A stretch of 55,816 nt of DNA. Origin: PXAH01 sp964605645 (GTDB lineage: Bacteria; Omnitrophota; Gorgyraeia; Duberdicusellales; 4484-171). The position numbers and the translations under genes are program-made. The notes under the pieces were generated by a model, which saw nothing but the letters and a program-made list of their open reading frames with translations, was not told the DNA's origin and ran no database searches. Below, piece after piece: positions 1 through 8,289 of this stretch. How positions within the stretch are numbered: the stretch's first letter is position 1; the number at the start of each line of letters is the position of its first letter. The stretch lies in contig CAZSDJ010000007.1 in the NCBI GenBank assembly GCA_964605645.1, positions 1-55,816 on the forward strand, written 5' to 3'.

Positions 1-60
1 ACAAGGATCTCTCTTAAATATAAAGAACGAATATTAACTTATTATACGAGGAGGTTATAG

Positions 61-972
61 ATGAAAAGAGTTGTTAGTTTTGTTGGTTTATTTTTTCTTG
101 TTATAGCGATATCAACGAGCGGGGTTTATTCGCAAGATTTGAGCGGGCCGAAGAAAACAGTTGCGGTTGTCAAGTTTGAAAATGCATCCGGTTTTCGTAG
201 TTATGTTAATCTAGGTAACGATTTTACCACTCAACTTACTGACGCTTTGGTTCAATCGGGCCAATTTACCGTTTTATCGAGGACAGAATTGGCTGAAGTC
301 TTCGGTGAGCAAGATTTAGCTGCCTCCGGCAGAATGGCAAAGTCGTTAACTGCTCAAAAAGGGAAAGCAATTCCTGCTCAAATTTTAGTTACCGGAAAAA
401 TTACAGAATTCCAAAAAGGTACAGAAGGCGGTTCGCAAGGGATCAGCATTAGCGGGATAAGTATCGGCGGCTCTAAGTCAACTGCTCATATTGCCGTGAT
501 TGTGCAAATTATTGACTCAACAACAGGCCAGGTCTTAGACTCAAAGCGAGTGGAGGGGAAAGCCGAAGCCGGTGGCTTTAGCATCGGCTATAGCGGTTCT
601 TTTAATATTGGAACTTCCAGCTTTAAAAAGACCCCTCTAGGAAAGGCAACTCAAATTGCAATTGATCGGGCGGTAGATTATATAGCGAGCGAACTTTCCG
701 GGGTACCTTGGAAAGGGAGAGTGGTTACGGTAAAAGACGGTGTAGTCTATGTTAATTCCGGTTCAAATGCCGGGATAGATTCGGGGACGACTTTTGCAGT
801 TTGGCGCAAAGGAGAAAGTTTAACTGATCCTGAAACTGGTATTGAGTTAGGTTCGGAGAAGGAAAAGATAGCCGATATTCAAATTACAGAAGTGTATCCT
901 AAATATTCAAAAGCGAAAATAGTGATGGGGGATGCATCTGCAATTCAGCGGTCTGATTTGGTACTTAAATAA
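61..972 (+). CDS. CsgG/HfaB-family exported protein with FlgT-like C-terminal domain
   Basis: A 303-residue protein with an N-terminal signal peptide (about residues 1-24, ending VYSQ). The CsgG-type core covers about residues 30-220, with the hallmark KTVAVVKFENASG strand, a LTDALVQSGQFTVLSR segment and a later ITEF strand. The last 85 residues (VYVNSGSNAGIDSGTTF onward) look like the small beta-barrel domain found at the C terminus of FlgT and related proteins. CsgG proteins form outer-membrane curli pores, but this one has no lipobox cysteine, so it may be a periplasmic relative. A strong ribosome-binding site (GAGGAGG, 49-55) precedes the ATG. It leads a same-strand run with the small lipoprotein at 988. 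No curli subunit genes are seen nearby, so a curli role is not supported. Confidence 0.85.
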   Translation: MKRVVSFVGLFFLVIAISTSGVYSQDLSGPKKTVAVVKFENASGFRSYVNLGNDFTTQLTDALVQSGQFTVLSRTELAEVFGEQDLAASGRMAKSLTAQKGKAIPAQILVTGKITEFQKGTEGGSQGISISGISIGGSKSTAHIAVIVQIIDSTTGQVLDSKRVEGKAEAGGFSIGYSGSFNIGTSSFKKTPLGKATQIAIDRAVDYIASELSGVPWKGRVVTVKDGVVYVNSGSNAGIDSGTTFAVWRKGESLTDPETGIELGSEKEKIADIQITEVYPKYSKAKIVMGDASAIQRSDLVLK

Positions 973-987
973 GAAGAGGAGGTTTAA

Positions 988-1176
988 ATGCGATTATTGA
1001 TTATTTTACTGGTAAGTTTTCTTGCTTTGGCAGGTTGTGCAAAGGTAAAAGAAGGGGCAAAAGAAGTAGGCAAGCCCGTAGGAAAAACTATGGATACGAT
1101 GGGTGGTTTGTCTGAAGGAGCTGTTGAAGGCTATTCAGATACAGGCAAAGAACAGCCTAATCCTTACGATAGATAA
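988..1176 (+). CDS. small lipoprotein
   Basis: A 62-residue peptide with a short basic start, a hydrophobic stretch and a clear lipobox (LALAGC, cysteine at about residue 17), so it should be lipidated and membrane-anchored. The mature part is short, charged and glycine-rich (KEGAKEVGKPVGKTMDTMGG), resembling entericidin-like or glycine-zipper mini-lipoproteins. An AGGAGG ribosome-binding site lies 6 nt before the ATG. It starts 15 nt after the CsgG-like gene, so they are probably co-transcribed. The function is unknown. Confidence 0.75.
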   Translation: MRLLIILLVSFLALAGCAKVKEGAKEVGKPVGKTMDTMGGLSEGAVEGYSDTGKEQPNPYDR

Positions 1177-1184
1177 TAATATTT

Positions 1185-1655
1185 ATGAAAGAAATTCCTG
1201 ATAATGTAATTCAATTATTAAAAGAAAGAGGTTATGTTATTGTTTCTACTTTAGATAATAACGGGGGTATTCATTGCTCTGCCAAAGGGGTGGTTGAAGT
1301 AAAAAAGAAAGGGGAAGTCTATTTGATAGATCTTTATAAACAAATTACCTATAACAATTTAAAACGAAATCCTACAATCAGTATTACTGCAATCGATGAG
1401 CATCAGTTTATTGGATTTACTTTAAAGGGAAAAGCAAATATTGTAAAAAGAGATAAAATAGAAAATGAATCAATTAAGCAGTGGGAGCAAAAGATAGTGG
1501 AAAGAATATCAAAACGGGTTATTAAAAATGTGAAAAGAGATAGAGGATCCATTAAACACCCTGAATCCAGATTTCCTCAGCCTGAATATTTAATCGAAAT
1601 GACTGTAGCCCAAATTATAGACTTAACTCCTTCCCACCTAAAAGGGCCAGTTTAA
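1185..1655 (+). CDS. pyridoxamine 5'-phosphate oxidase (PPOX)-family flavin-binding protein
   Basis: A 156-residue protein with the split-barrel PPOX pattern: a short N-terminal helix (IPDNVIQLLKERGYVIVSTLD), a strand pair around IHCSAKGVVEV, then LYKQITYNNLKRNPTISITAI and the FTLKGKANIV strand typical of small FMN- or heme-binding members. Family members are usually 130-170 residues, so the length fits. It starts 8 nt after the lipoprotein stop with an AT-rich spacer and no clear ribosome-binding site, suggesting translational coupling. The next gene begins 5 nt after its stop. Substrate and cofactor cannot be told from the sequence. Confidence 0.8.
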   Translation: MKEIPDNVIQLLKERGYVIVSTLDNNGGIHCSAKGVVEVKKKGEVYLIDLYKQITYNNLKRNPTISITAIDEHQFIGFTLKGKANIVKRDKIENESIKQWEQKIVERISKRVIKNVKRDRGSIKHPESRFPQPEYLIEMTVAQIIDLTPSHLKGPV

Positions 1656-1660
1656 AATTA

Positions 1661-2902
1661 ATGATTTATAATATTTTTATTTTTATAGTGCTGCTTGGTC
1701 TTTCCGCTTTTTTTTCGGCCTCAGAAACTGCTATTTTTTCTTTAAGTAAATTAAATTTACGCAATTTAAAACAAGAGCATAAAGGGGCTAAAACAATAAA
1801 GAGGTTGCTTGAAAAACCTACCCGCTTGCTTTCTGTGATTGTGTTTGGCAATCTTTTATTTAATATCGGCATATCTTCGTTGTCAACTGCTATTTTTGTA
1901 AAATTCTTCGGGCCGAAAGGTTTAATTTTTGCAATTATTTTCAGCGGCCTGGCGATACTTTTTCTTGGTGAAATATTTCCGAAAATATTTGCAATTTATG
2001 CTGCCAAAGAATTTTCTTTGCTTGCTTCATCGGTGTTAAATATTTTTTCGAAAATATTTTTTCCTTTGATAATTGGTACGGAAAAAATTGTAGATTATTT
2101 TTCTAATCTTTTCATAAAAATTCCAAAAAGAAAAAACAAGGCAGACCAAGAATTTAAAACCGCTCTTTTATTAAGTAAAAAAGGCGGCCACATATCAGAA
2201 GCAGAAGAAGAAATGATTTCATATGTGCTAGAGTTTAAAGAAACTAGTGCCGGAGAAATTTTAACCGCGCGAGTTGACACAAAAGGGATAGAAATAAATT
2301 CTTCCCAAGAAGAGGTTTTGTCATTATTGCGAAAATTTAAACACTCTAAATTACCGGTTTATGAAGAATCTTTAGATAACGTCAAAGGAATAATTTATGC
2401 CAAAGATGTGTTTCTTGACCCAAATAAAGATTGGCATACTTTTATAAAAAAACCTATTTTTATCCCGGAAAGTAAAAAAATTGATGATATTTTAGATTTA
2501 TTTTTAGCGAAAAAAACAAATATTGCAATTGTGCTCGATGAATATGGCGGCAGCGAAGGGATGCTTACCTTAGAAGATATTACAGAAGAGATATTTGGCG
2601 AAATTTATGATGAATTTGAAAGCGTGCAAGAACCAGTCGCAGAAATTGGAAAAAATAGTTGGCGGGTTTACGGAAAAACACCGATAAAAACAGTAAATAT
2701 TGAACTAGATTTAGAAATTCCCGAAGAGGAAGATACTCTGGCGGGATTTTTATTAGAAAAAGCGGAAAAAATACCGAAATCAGGAGAGATTTTTCAGTTT
2801 AATATCCCGAAAAGTTCTACCGGCCGGCCGGAAAAAGTAGAATTTAAAATTGAACGGGCAACAGTAAGGCGGATTGTAACTGTAATTATCTCTATAAAAT
2901 GA
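1661..2902 (+). CDS. CNNM/CBS-domain membrane protein (HlyC/CorC family) with CorC_HlyC domain
   Basis: A 413-residue protein of the hemolysin-C/CorC family, now viewed as magnesium or cobalt transport-related. Order: a CNNM (DUF21) membrane domain with about four helices (residues 1-150, with FFSASETAIFSLS near the start), a CBS pair (about 200-325, including KLPVYEESLDNVKGIIYAKDV and AIVLDEYGGSEGMLTLEDITEEIFGEI), and a CorC_HlyC domain (about 335-413). All canonical parts are present. It begins 5 nt after the PPOX gene and is followed 1 nt later by a shorter paralogue. The two may act as a pair. Confidence 0.93.
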   Translation: MIYNIFIFIVLLGLSAFFSASETAIFSLSKLNLRNLKQEHKGAKTIKRLLEKPTRLLSVIVFGNLLFNIGISSLSTAIFVKFFGPKGLIFAIIFSGLAILFLGEIFPKIFAIYAAKEFSLLASSVLNIFSKIFFPLIIGTEKIVDYFSNLFIKIPKRKNKADQEFKTALLLSKKGGHISEAEEEMISYVLEFKETSAGEILTARVDTKGIEINSSQEEVLSLLRKFKHSKLPVYEESLDNVKGIIYAKDVFLDPNKDWHTFIKKPIFIPESKKIDDILDLFLAKKTNIAIVLDEYGGSEGMLTLEDITEEIFGEIYDEFESVQEPVAEIGKNSWRVYGKTPIKTVNIELDLEIPEEEDTLAGFLLEKAEKIPKSGEIFQFNIPKSSTGRPEKVEFKIERATVRRIVTVIISIK

Positions 2903-2903
2903 C

Positions 2904-3863
2904 ATGATTTACCTATATATATTAACTTCTATTTTATTTTTTCTGTTATCAGGCTTTTTTTCCGCCTCAGAAATTGCTTTTATTTCTTCCAGTAAAATTA
3001 GTTTACGCCACAAAAAAGAAAGAAAGCAAAAAGGGGCTGCTCAAGCATACAGCTATCTTTTAAACCCGGACCGGCTGCTGACAACTATTTTAATTGGGGT
3101 TAACCTTTCCAATGTTTTAAGCGCCAGCATTCTCACTTTTTTATTAATTAATTTTGGCGTTGGAAAAAGTAATTTATGGATAACTTTTCTGTTTACTCCG
3201 CTTGTAGTTGTGTTTGCGGATTTGGTACCAAAAAATGTGGGGAGATTTTACCGGGAAGATTTTAGTTGTAAGACTGTTGGATTAATAAAATTATTTGAAA
3301 TTTTATTTTTCCCTTTAATTAAGCTTACTGTTTTTATAAATTTTTTATTTAAAAAGATTTTTTTAAAAAAGAAAAATAAAATTTCCTTTTTTGTGACTAA
3401 AGAAGAGATAAGGTTTTTAGCCCAACAAATTCAACAAGAAGGAGAAATTGATTTTGGCGAAAGAAGAGCTATTGAGGAAGTATTTGAATTTAAAGAAAAT
3501 AAGGTAAAAGATTTTTGTGTGAAAAGAAGAAAAATAGTAGGGTTTGACTATACAGATTCAGAACAAGTGTTACTGGCAACAGTTAAGAAATATAATTTTG
3601 ACCGTTATCCGGTTTATAAGAATAAAGAAATTATAGGTTACATCACTATTTATGATTTATTTTATAATCCGGATAAAAATTGGCGAAAACTAATCCGGCC
3701 GATTACAAAAATCGGGATTAGCCAAAAACTTTATCAAACCTTTTCAATTTTGCAGAAGAAAAAAGAAAATATTGCTTTAGTTTTAAAAGGAAATAAAGTT
3801 TACGGGATGATTACCCTCGAAGATCTAACCCGCGAAATACTCACCTCAATCATTGAAATCTAA
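2904..3863 (+). CDS. CNNM/CBS-domain membrane protein lacking the CorC_HlyC domain
   Basis: A 319-residue paralogue of the preceding gene. It keeps the CNNM membrane domain (about residues 1-150; FFSASEIAFISSSKISLRHKK) and both CBS motifs (FDRYPVYKNKEIIGYITIYDL and NIALVLKGNKVYGMITLEDL) but ends directly after the second CBS, so the C-terminal CorC_HlyC domain is missing. The ATG is 1 nt after the previous stop, which implies coupled translation. A two-gene arrangement of a full and a short CNNM protein is common in bacteria, so the short form is probably functional rather than truncated. A sequence remnant of a third copy lies 170 nt downstream. Confidence 0.9.
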   Translation: MIYLYILTSILFFLLSGFFSASEIAFISSSKISLRHKKERKQKGAAQAYSYLLNPDRLLTTILIGVNLSNVLSASILTFLLINFGVGKSNLWITFLFTPLVVVFADLVPKNVGRFYREDFSCKTVGLIKLFEILFFPLIKLTVFINFLFKKIFLKKKNKISFFVTKEEIRFLAQQIQQEGEIDFGERRAIEEVFEFKENKVKDFCVKRRKIVGFDYTDSEQVLLATVKKYNFDRYPVYKNKEIIGYITIYDLFYNPDKNWRKLIRPITKIGISQKLYQTFSILQKKKENIALVLKGNKVYGMITLEDLTREILTSIIEI

Positions 3864-3902
3864 ATAGTGAAAAGCTTGTTAGTTTGTGCAGGGTGTACCC
3901 TT

Positions 3903-3939
3903 ATAGACGTCCTACTTTCGTTAAATATAGGACGTCTAT
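3903..3939. repeat. 12-bp inverted repeat (hairpin) after the CNNM genes
   Basis: Perfect arms ATAGACGTCCTA (3903-3914) and TAGGACGTCTAT (3928-3939) enclose a 13-nt loop. No T-run follows, so it is not a classic intrinsic terminator. About 55 nt further on, 3992-4018 holds a GGACCGTCCCC motif resembling half of a MITE end, which makes this spacer look like transposon debris. Confidence 0.6.
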
Positions 3940-4033
3940 CTATTAGTATGGGCAGTTTAAGACAATATTTATAAGTCGTTGGGGTCTAAATAGATGCAAG
4001 GGTAAGGACCGTCCCCTTATGTGCCCTTAAATC

Positions 4034-4096
4034 TATGGGATTGTGACCTTAGAAGACCTTACCCGGGAAATTCTTACCTCGATTGTCAAAATTTAA
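4034..4096 (+). pseudogene. remnant of a third CNNM/CBS gene (C-terminal 20 codons)
   Basis: In one frame this stretch reads YGIVTLEDLTREILTSIVKI followed by TAA. It matches the last 20 residues of the gene ending at 3863 (YGMITLEDLTREILTSIIEI) at 17 of 20 positions while differing at many third codon positions. No upstream coding sequence or start remains. It is most simply the tail of a former paralogue whose body was deleted or replaced by the repeat material at 3870-4030. Confidence 0.7.
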
Positions 4097-4115
4097 GGTT
4101 AGTTATAAACAGATT

Positions 4116-4943
4116 TTATTTATCTTGATAGGCCTTTTTAAAGGATTCATCTAAAGGTTGAGTTTTTCTAATTTTGTAATTTTCTTTTTCTATCTCTTTT
4201 TTCATCTTTTTTATTCTATTTTCCGGATGGGGGTGGGTAGAGAAAAAATAAGCGAATTTAGGTAGCTTCTTTTTCTTTTGCAACTTTTTTAAAAAAGGGA
4301 TTGAGCCGGCTACATTTCCGTATTTTTTATCTAACAGCCTTAGTGCAAAAAGATCGGCTTGTACTTCTTGTTTTTGAGAAAATTTCATGTCAGTGTTTTG
4401 AATTATTCTGGATAAAAAATTTGTTACTGAACTATCTTGACCGAAAAAAGCTACTGAAAGCGTAAAAAACACCAGGCTTCTCCCGAGCTTTTTTAAATGG
4501 TCTTTGTGGGCAAAATGGCCCAGTTCATGGGCTAAGATAAAAGAGAGCTCGTTTTTCGAATCTATCTCTTTTAATAACTCCGAAAAAATTACAATGTTAT
4601 TTCCGGGATAAGCCATGGTATTGGCTTGTTTACTTTCTGTGACATATACTTTATATTTATCTTTATTACTGCCGGTTGCGGCAATCAATTCATTAAGCAT
4701 TTTTTGAATTTTTTTATTATGTTTTTTCTCCAAGCCTTGCAACGGTGTTTTATAAATTTTAGCTATTTTTTTTTCTACTTCTTTAGGAATATGCATGGCG
4801 ACGATATCTACAGCAAAACCCAGGCCGATATAAATTATTAGAATAATAATCAGAAGAGAAAGAAGAAGCGAGATTATGCTTTTAAGGGGAGATTTTTCAG
4901 TTATATTTACGTTGCCTTTTAATTCTTTTGGCTTGTATTTCAT
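4116..4943 (-). CDS. M48-family zinc metalloprotease, membrane-anchored
   Basis: A 275-residue protein with one N-terminal membrane helix (about residues 26-48) followed by a peptidase M48 domain. The zinc site is complete: HELGH in FILAHELGHFAHKDHLKK, and the downstream third ligand in EVQADLFALRLL (the usual ExxAD of M48). HPHPENRIKKM near the C terminus is also typical of M48. HtpX has more membrane helices, so this is closer to single-anchor M48 proteins facing the periplasm. The likely role is turnover of misfolded envelope proteins. It is the last gene of a minus-strand run following the two YbjQ-type genes. Confidence 0.9.
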   Translation of the reverse strand: MKYKPKELKGNVNITEKSPLKSIISLLLSLLIIILIIYIGLGFAVDIVAMHIPKEVEKKIAKIYKTPLQGLEKKHNKKIQKMLNELIAATGSNKDKYKVYVTESKQANTMAYPGNNIVIFSELLKEIDSKNELSFILAHELGHFAHKDHLKKLGRSLVFFTLSVAFFGQDSSVTNFLSRIIQNTDMKFSQKQEVQADLFALRLLDKKYGNVAGSIPFLKKLQKKKKLPKFAYFFSTHPHPENRIKKMKKEIEKENYKIRKTQPLDESFKKAYQDK

Positions 4944-4955
4944 AGAATACGGATT

Positions 4956-5564
4956 TTAGAGCATAAGGAGAATGACAAGAATCAAGACGATGGCAGCAAT
5001 TGCTAAAACAATATAAGTAAAAATACCTACCTTTTCTTTTTTTATCTTTTTTTCTTTAGAAGAGGCTATTTTTTGTTCTACTTCAGGCGGTTTTTCAACT
5101 TCTCTTAAGGAGGCCGGCCCCTCTAGATGGACGGCAGTACCATAGGCTAAAACTTCACTGCAGCCAACACCGCTTCCTTTTTTAGATTTTCCTAAGGTGG
5201 AGGTCTCAATCCTGGTGTTTAAAATTATATTTGCTTCTCTGGCTGATTCTTTCATTCTAAGGATAGCTTCCCTTCTGCCTCTATCCAATACAGATTCGAA
5301 AGCATAAACTTCGCCTCCAAATACTTTCTTTAGCCCTCCCCAAAATAACTTAAAATAATCTATTGAAACCACAATACTGCCGTAAACCATTTGAGAAGAT
5401 TTTATTTTTTGACCTTCTTCAAGGAAATTTTTCGCTGAAATGGCTGGTAGATGGAGGAACTCCTTTTCCCGTTTTTTTATTTCAAGATAATGTTTTTTCT
5501 CAATTAATTTTGTTCCAATAAGGTAGGCTCCGGCAAGCAAAATAGCAAAGATTAGTAGGTCCAT
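4956..5564 (-). CDS. YbjQ/UPF0145-like domain protein with N- and C-terminal membrane helices
   Basis: A 202-residue protein with a membrane helix at each end (about residues 2-20 and 180-200) and a central domain matching the YbjQ (UPF0145) fold: MVYGSIVVSIDYFKLFWGG, then RREAILRMKESAREANIILNTRIETST, then VLAYGTAVHLE. The next gene upstream is a minimal YbjQ protein, so these are adjacent paralogues, one free and one membrane-tethered. YbjQ proteins form ring-like pentamers of unknown function; metal binding is sometimes proposed. The small spacing to the protease gene at 4943 (12 nt) suggests one transcript. Confidence 0.75.
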   Translation of the reverse strand: MDLLIFAILLAGAYLIGTKLIEKKHYLEIKKREKEFLHLPAISAKNFLEEGQKIKSSQMVYGSIVVSIDYFKLFWGGLKKVFGGEVYAFESVLDRGRREAILRMKESAREANIILNTRIETSTLGKSKKGSGVGCSEVLAYGTAVHLEGPASLREVEKPPEVEQKIASSKEKKIKKEKVGIFTYIVLAIAAIVLILVILLML

Positions 5565-5582
5565 TTATCTCCCCCTCCTAAT

Positions 5583-5897
5583 TTACTCAGCCTTTACGGC
5601 TGTTCCATAAACATATAGTTCTGAAGCCCCTTGGGTTATAGACGAAGTTGAGAAACGAACGTTGATTATGGCGTTTGCGCCTAACTGTTTTGCTTGTTGG
5701 CTCATTCTTTCTAAGGCTTGGTTTCTTGCGCCTTCAAGAAGTTTAGTATAGCCTTTTAGTTCTCCGCCGACCATATTTTTAAGCCCAGCTGCCATATCAG
5801 CTCCAATATGGCGTGCTTTTACAGTTGAGCCCGAAACAAGACCGTAGTGTTCAACAATTTTTTTGCCGGGAATCGATTCTACATTAGTTAGAATCAT
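5583..5897 (-). CDS. YbjQ/UPF0145 family protein
   Basis: A 104-residue protein of typical YbjQ length. It shows the family landmarks: VESIPGKKIVEHYGLVSGSTVKARHIGADMAAGLKN, the helix ARNQALERMSQQAKQLGANAIINVRF and the closing strand ELYVYGTAVKAE. Its start overlaps the end of the PIN-domain gene by 14 nt, and a GGAGGTGG ribosome-binding site lies inside the upstream coding end (5900-5907), so the two are translated together. Function is not established for the family. Confidence 0.88.
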   Translation of the reverse strand: MILTNVESIPGKKIVEHYGLVSGSTVKARHIGADMAAGLKNMVGGELKGYTKLLEGARNQALERMSQQAKQLGANAIINVRFSTSSITQGASELYVYGTAVKAE

Positions 5898-6480
5898 TGA
5901 CCACCTCCTTTAATTCTTTTGCATCTAAACAGGTAATACCTAATTTTTGAGCCCATTTTACCAATCCTTTATCTGAGGTAGCAAGGGAAGCTTCCAGTTC
6001 CTTGGCGACTAGGATCAAATCGAAATCTTCTTTACTGTCCAGGATGCCTTCACGAAGAGCAATTCTATATTCTTGGCGGGCGGATTGGATAAGCTCTTGG
6101 GTTTTTTGGCGGCTATCTTCTTCTCTTAAGGCGCGGCGGGTATATTTTTCAGTAATTCTTAAACCTTTATTTACCCGCAGGCGGGTTTCTTCGATGAATT
6201 CATAAAGCAAAAGGGCCGGAATCGAATCTTGGTAAGAAGCAGGAGATTTTTTTGTGATTAAAATATGTTTATCAGCCGGCAGTTCTTTAGTAAATTTGAT
6301 TAATTCTTCATAGACGGTAGGGGGGATATAACAATTAATGTTTTTTTTATCTGTTATGATTTTTATGAAGTTTTCCAGGGCTTGACGGGGACTTTTGCCA
6401 AAAAACTTACGGGAGTCAGGATTAACAAAAATACTGGTGTCTAACACAATTTTTTTAATTTGTTGAGCCATGTTAATCAT
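5884..6480 (-). CDS. RNA ligase partner protein, PIN-domain (MJ_0950-type family)
   Basis: A 198-residue PIN-domain protein. Acidic residues expected of a PIN nuclease are present: VLDTSIFVNPDS at the N terminus, EDFDLILVAKEL in the middle and LATSDKGLVKWAQKLG near the end. The long helical insert and overall pattern match the family named RNA ligase partner, which usually sits beside an ATP-dependent RNA ligase. No RNA ligase gene is in this window. The start could also be the second ATG at 6471; neither has a clear ribosome-binding site. It is first in the minus-strand run. Confidence 0.8.
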   Translation of the reverse strand: MINMAQQIKKIVLDTSIFVNPDSRKFFGKSPRQALENFIKIITDKKNINCYIPPTVYEELIKFTKELPADKHILITKKSPASYQDSIPALLLYEFIEETRLRVNKGLRITEKYTRRALREEDSRQKTQELIQSARQEYRIALREGILDSKEDFDLILVAKELEASLATSDKGLVKWAQKLGITCLDAKELKEVVNDSN

Positions 6481-6544
6481 TGTAAAAGATAGAGATAAAA
6501 ATACAACTTATTTTTTTAAGCCTAATTTTAAAACACTTTTTTTG

Positions 6545-6573
6545 TTGACTTTTTAACTGGAGCAGGTTAAACT
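6545..6573 (+). promoter_or_regulatory. candidate sigma-70 promoter of the Tad export operon
   Basis: TTGACT (6545-6550), a 17-nt spacer and TAAACT (6568-6573), in the divergent spacer just before the first gene of the operon. The downstream ribosome-binding site AGGGAGG (6597-6603) is strong. Confidence 0.5.
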
Positions 6574-6607
6574 ATAAGAAAGTTTTAAATATAAAAGGGA
6601 GGCAAAG

Positions 6608-7504
6608 ATGCGCAAGTATCAAACTTTGGTTTTAATTTTAGCTTTATTTTTAGTTGCCGGTTGTGATAAGATCATGCCGGTAACTTCCGCCCCGGAAAAA
6701 GACCAAGAACAAAAAGTGAGTACTACAATCAGAGGGCCATTGCTAGCTAAAGTTAACGGCTGGGCGATGGGGTTGGATGATTTTAGGCAACGTCTCGATG
6801 CTTTAAAAGCAATGATTCCGGAAGATCAACGCGGGCAAGAATTGGGCGTCGAAGATAAGAAAAATATTCTGCAAGAATTAGTGAATGTTCAAATTTTAGG
6901 AAAAGTTGCTAAAGAAAAAGGTTTAAATAAAGACAAAGATGTCCAAGAAGCTGTTGAAAATTTTAAAAATTCTTTGTTAGTGCAGAAATTAAGAGAAAAT
7001 ATTACAAAAGATGTAGTGGTGACTGATGCCGAAATAGAAAACTTTTATAATACCAACAAACTTGCTTTTCAAAAACCGGAAGAAAGAAGGGTCAGAGAAA
7101 TAGTAGCATCTTCTGAATCACAGGCAAAAAATATTTTAATCAGATTGTTACAGGGCGAAAATTTTTCTGTGTTAGCTAGAACTAATTCTATTTCCGAATC
7201 GGCATCACAAGGAGGGGATTTAGGTTATATCACTCCTCAGGCAGAGGAAAGATTTCAAAAATTTTGGGAAGCCGCTTTTACCACTGACAAAGGAGATACC
7301 TCCAATTATTTTAAAGGGCCGGAAGGTTATTATATAGTGAAAGTAGAGGATATCCGCGGCGGCGAAGCCCAGCCGTTAAGTGAAGTAAGAGATCAAATCA
7401 GCCAATACTTAAAGGCCCAGAAAGTGCAAACAAAAATTGAAGATTTAATTTACGAAGCAAAACAAAGGCTGAAAGTTACAATTAATGATTATTTGATAGA
7501 ATAA
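6608..7504 (+). CDS. SurA/PpiC-type peptidylprolyl isomerase lipoprotein
   Basis: A 298-residue lipoprotein: signal ending in a lipobox (LVAGC, cysteine 19), a SurA-like N-terminal chaperone region (about 45-150; LAKVNGWAMGLDDFRQRLDAL), then a parvulin domain (about 150-255) with the usual landmarks RVREIVASSESQA, FSVLARTNSISESASQGGDLGYI and GYYIVKVEDIR. It should fold outer-membrane or secreted proteins in the periplasm. It is the first gene of the operon and overlaps the CpaB start by 1 nt, so it probably helps assemble the secretin or pilus subunits. Confidence 0.9.
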   Translation: MRKYQTLVLILALFLVAGCDKIMPVTSAPEKDQEQKVSTTIRGPLLAKVNGWAMGLDDFRQRLDALKAMIPEDQRGQELGVEDKKNILQELVNVQILGKVAKEKGLNKDKDVQEAVENFKNSLLVQKLRENITKDVVVTDAEIENFYNTNKLAFQKPEERRVREIVASSESQAKNILIRLLQGENFSVLARTNSISESASQGGDLGYITPQAEERFQKFWEAAFTTDKGDTSNYFKGPEGYYIVKVEDIRGGEAQPLSEVRDQISQYLKAQKVQTKIEDLIYEAKQRLKVTINDYLIE

Positions 7505-8289
7505 TGGATAAAAAAAAGTTAATAAATTTAGGGATTGGAGTAGTGCTGGCAATAATTGCGATTGTGATTATTAACGCCCGCCTTCAAGAAAGAGAAAATA
7601 TAATTCAGCGCCTTATTCAAGAAGGCAATGTGGCTCAAGTATTGGTGGCATCGCGTGATATCGAAAAAGGTGAAATGATCAGAGAGAATGTGTTGGGTTT
7701 TGTAAAAATTCGTTCAGAAAACCTTAAAAACAATGCCTTGCAATCGCCGGAGTCAGCAGTGGGGAAAATTGCCAGAGTCGATATTTTACGGAAGCAGGAA
7801 ATTTTATCAACTATGTTAGAACTTCCGGAAGGATCGCAAACACTTTCTCAAAAAACGCCTTCCGGGAAAAAAGCCTATACTATCTCTATTGATCAAATTT
7901 CAGCCGTGGGGGGGAATATCCGGCCGGGGAACAAAGTTGATGTGGTAAGCATAATGCAGCTTCCCCAAAATCAGGGCCAAACAGTTATGACTCTGTTTGA
8001 GGCGGCAAGAGTGCTTCAAATGGGCCAAGGCGGCAAGAACTTAGACAGTATTACTTTAGCCTTGACCAGCGAAGAAATAAAAGTTCTTACCTTTGCGCTG
8101 CAAAATGGACAAATCAAACTTGTACTTAGATCGCCTTTGGATGAACCGGAAGGAACAGCTTTTCAACCTTTTACCTATCAAACATTTATGCAAAAGATTT
8201 ATAATGCTATGGGAGTTAGCCCTCAAAGAGGGCCTGTTGAGCAAAAACCGGATGTTGAAATTTATCGCGGCGGGAGTTCAGGAGAGTAA
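7504..8289 (+). CDS. cpaB: Flp pilus assembly protein CpaB (RcpC)
   Basis: A 261-residue CpaB: one N-terminal membrane helix (about residues 6-24), a SAF domain (VLVASRDIEKGEMIRENVLGFVKI, LRKQEILSTML) and the RcpC/CpaB core (AYTISIDQISAVGGNIRPGNKVDVVSIM, ALTSEEIKVLTFALQNGQIKLVLRSP). CpaB is a periplasmic component that works with the secretin of Tad pili. Both ends overlap neighbours by 1 nt, showing tight coupling with the isomerase and the secretin. Confidence 0.95.
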   Translation: MDKKKLINLGIGVVLAIIAIVIINARLQERENIIQRLIQEGNVAQVLVASRDIEKGEMIRENVLGFVKIRSENLKNNALQSPESAVGKIARVDILRKQEILSTMLELPEGSQTLSQKTPSGKKAYTISIDQISAVGGNIRPGNKVDVVSIMQLPQNQGQTVMTLFEAARVLQMGQGGKNLDSITLALTSEEIKVLTFALQNGQIKLVLRSPLDEPEGTAFQPFTYQTFMQKIYNAMGVSPQRGPVEQKPDVEIYRGGSSGE

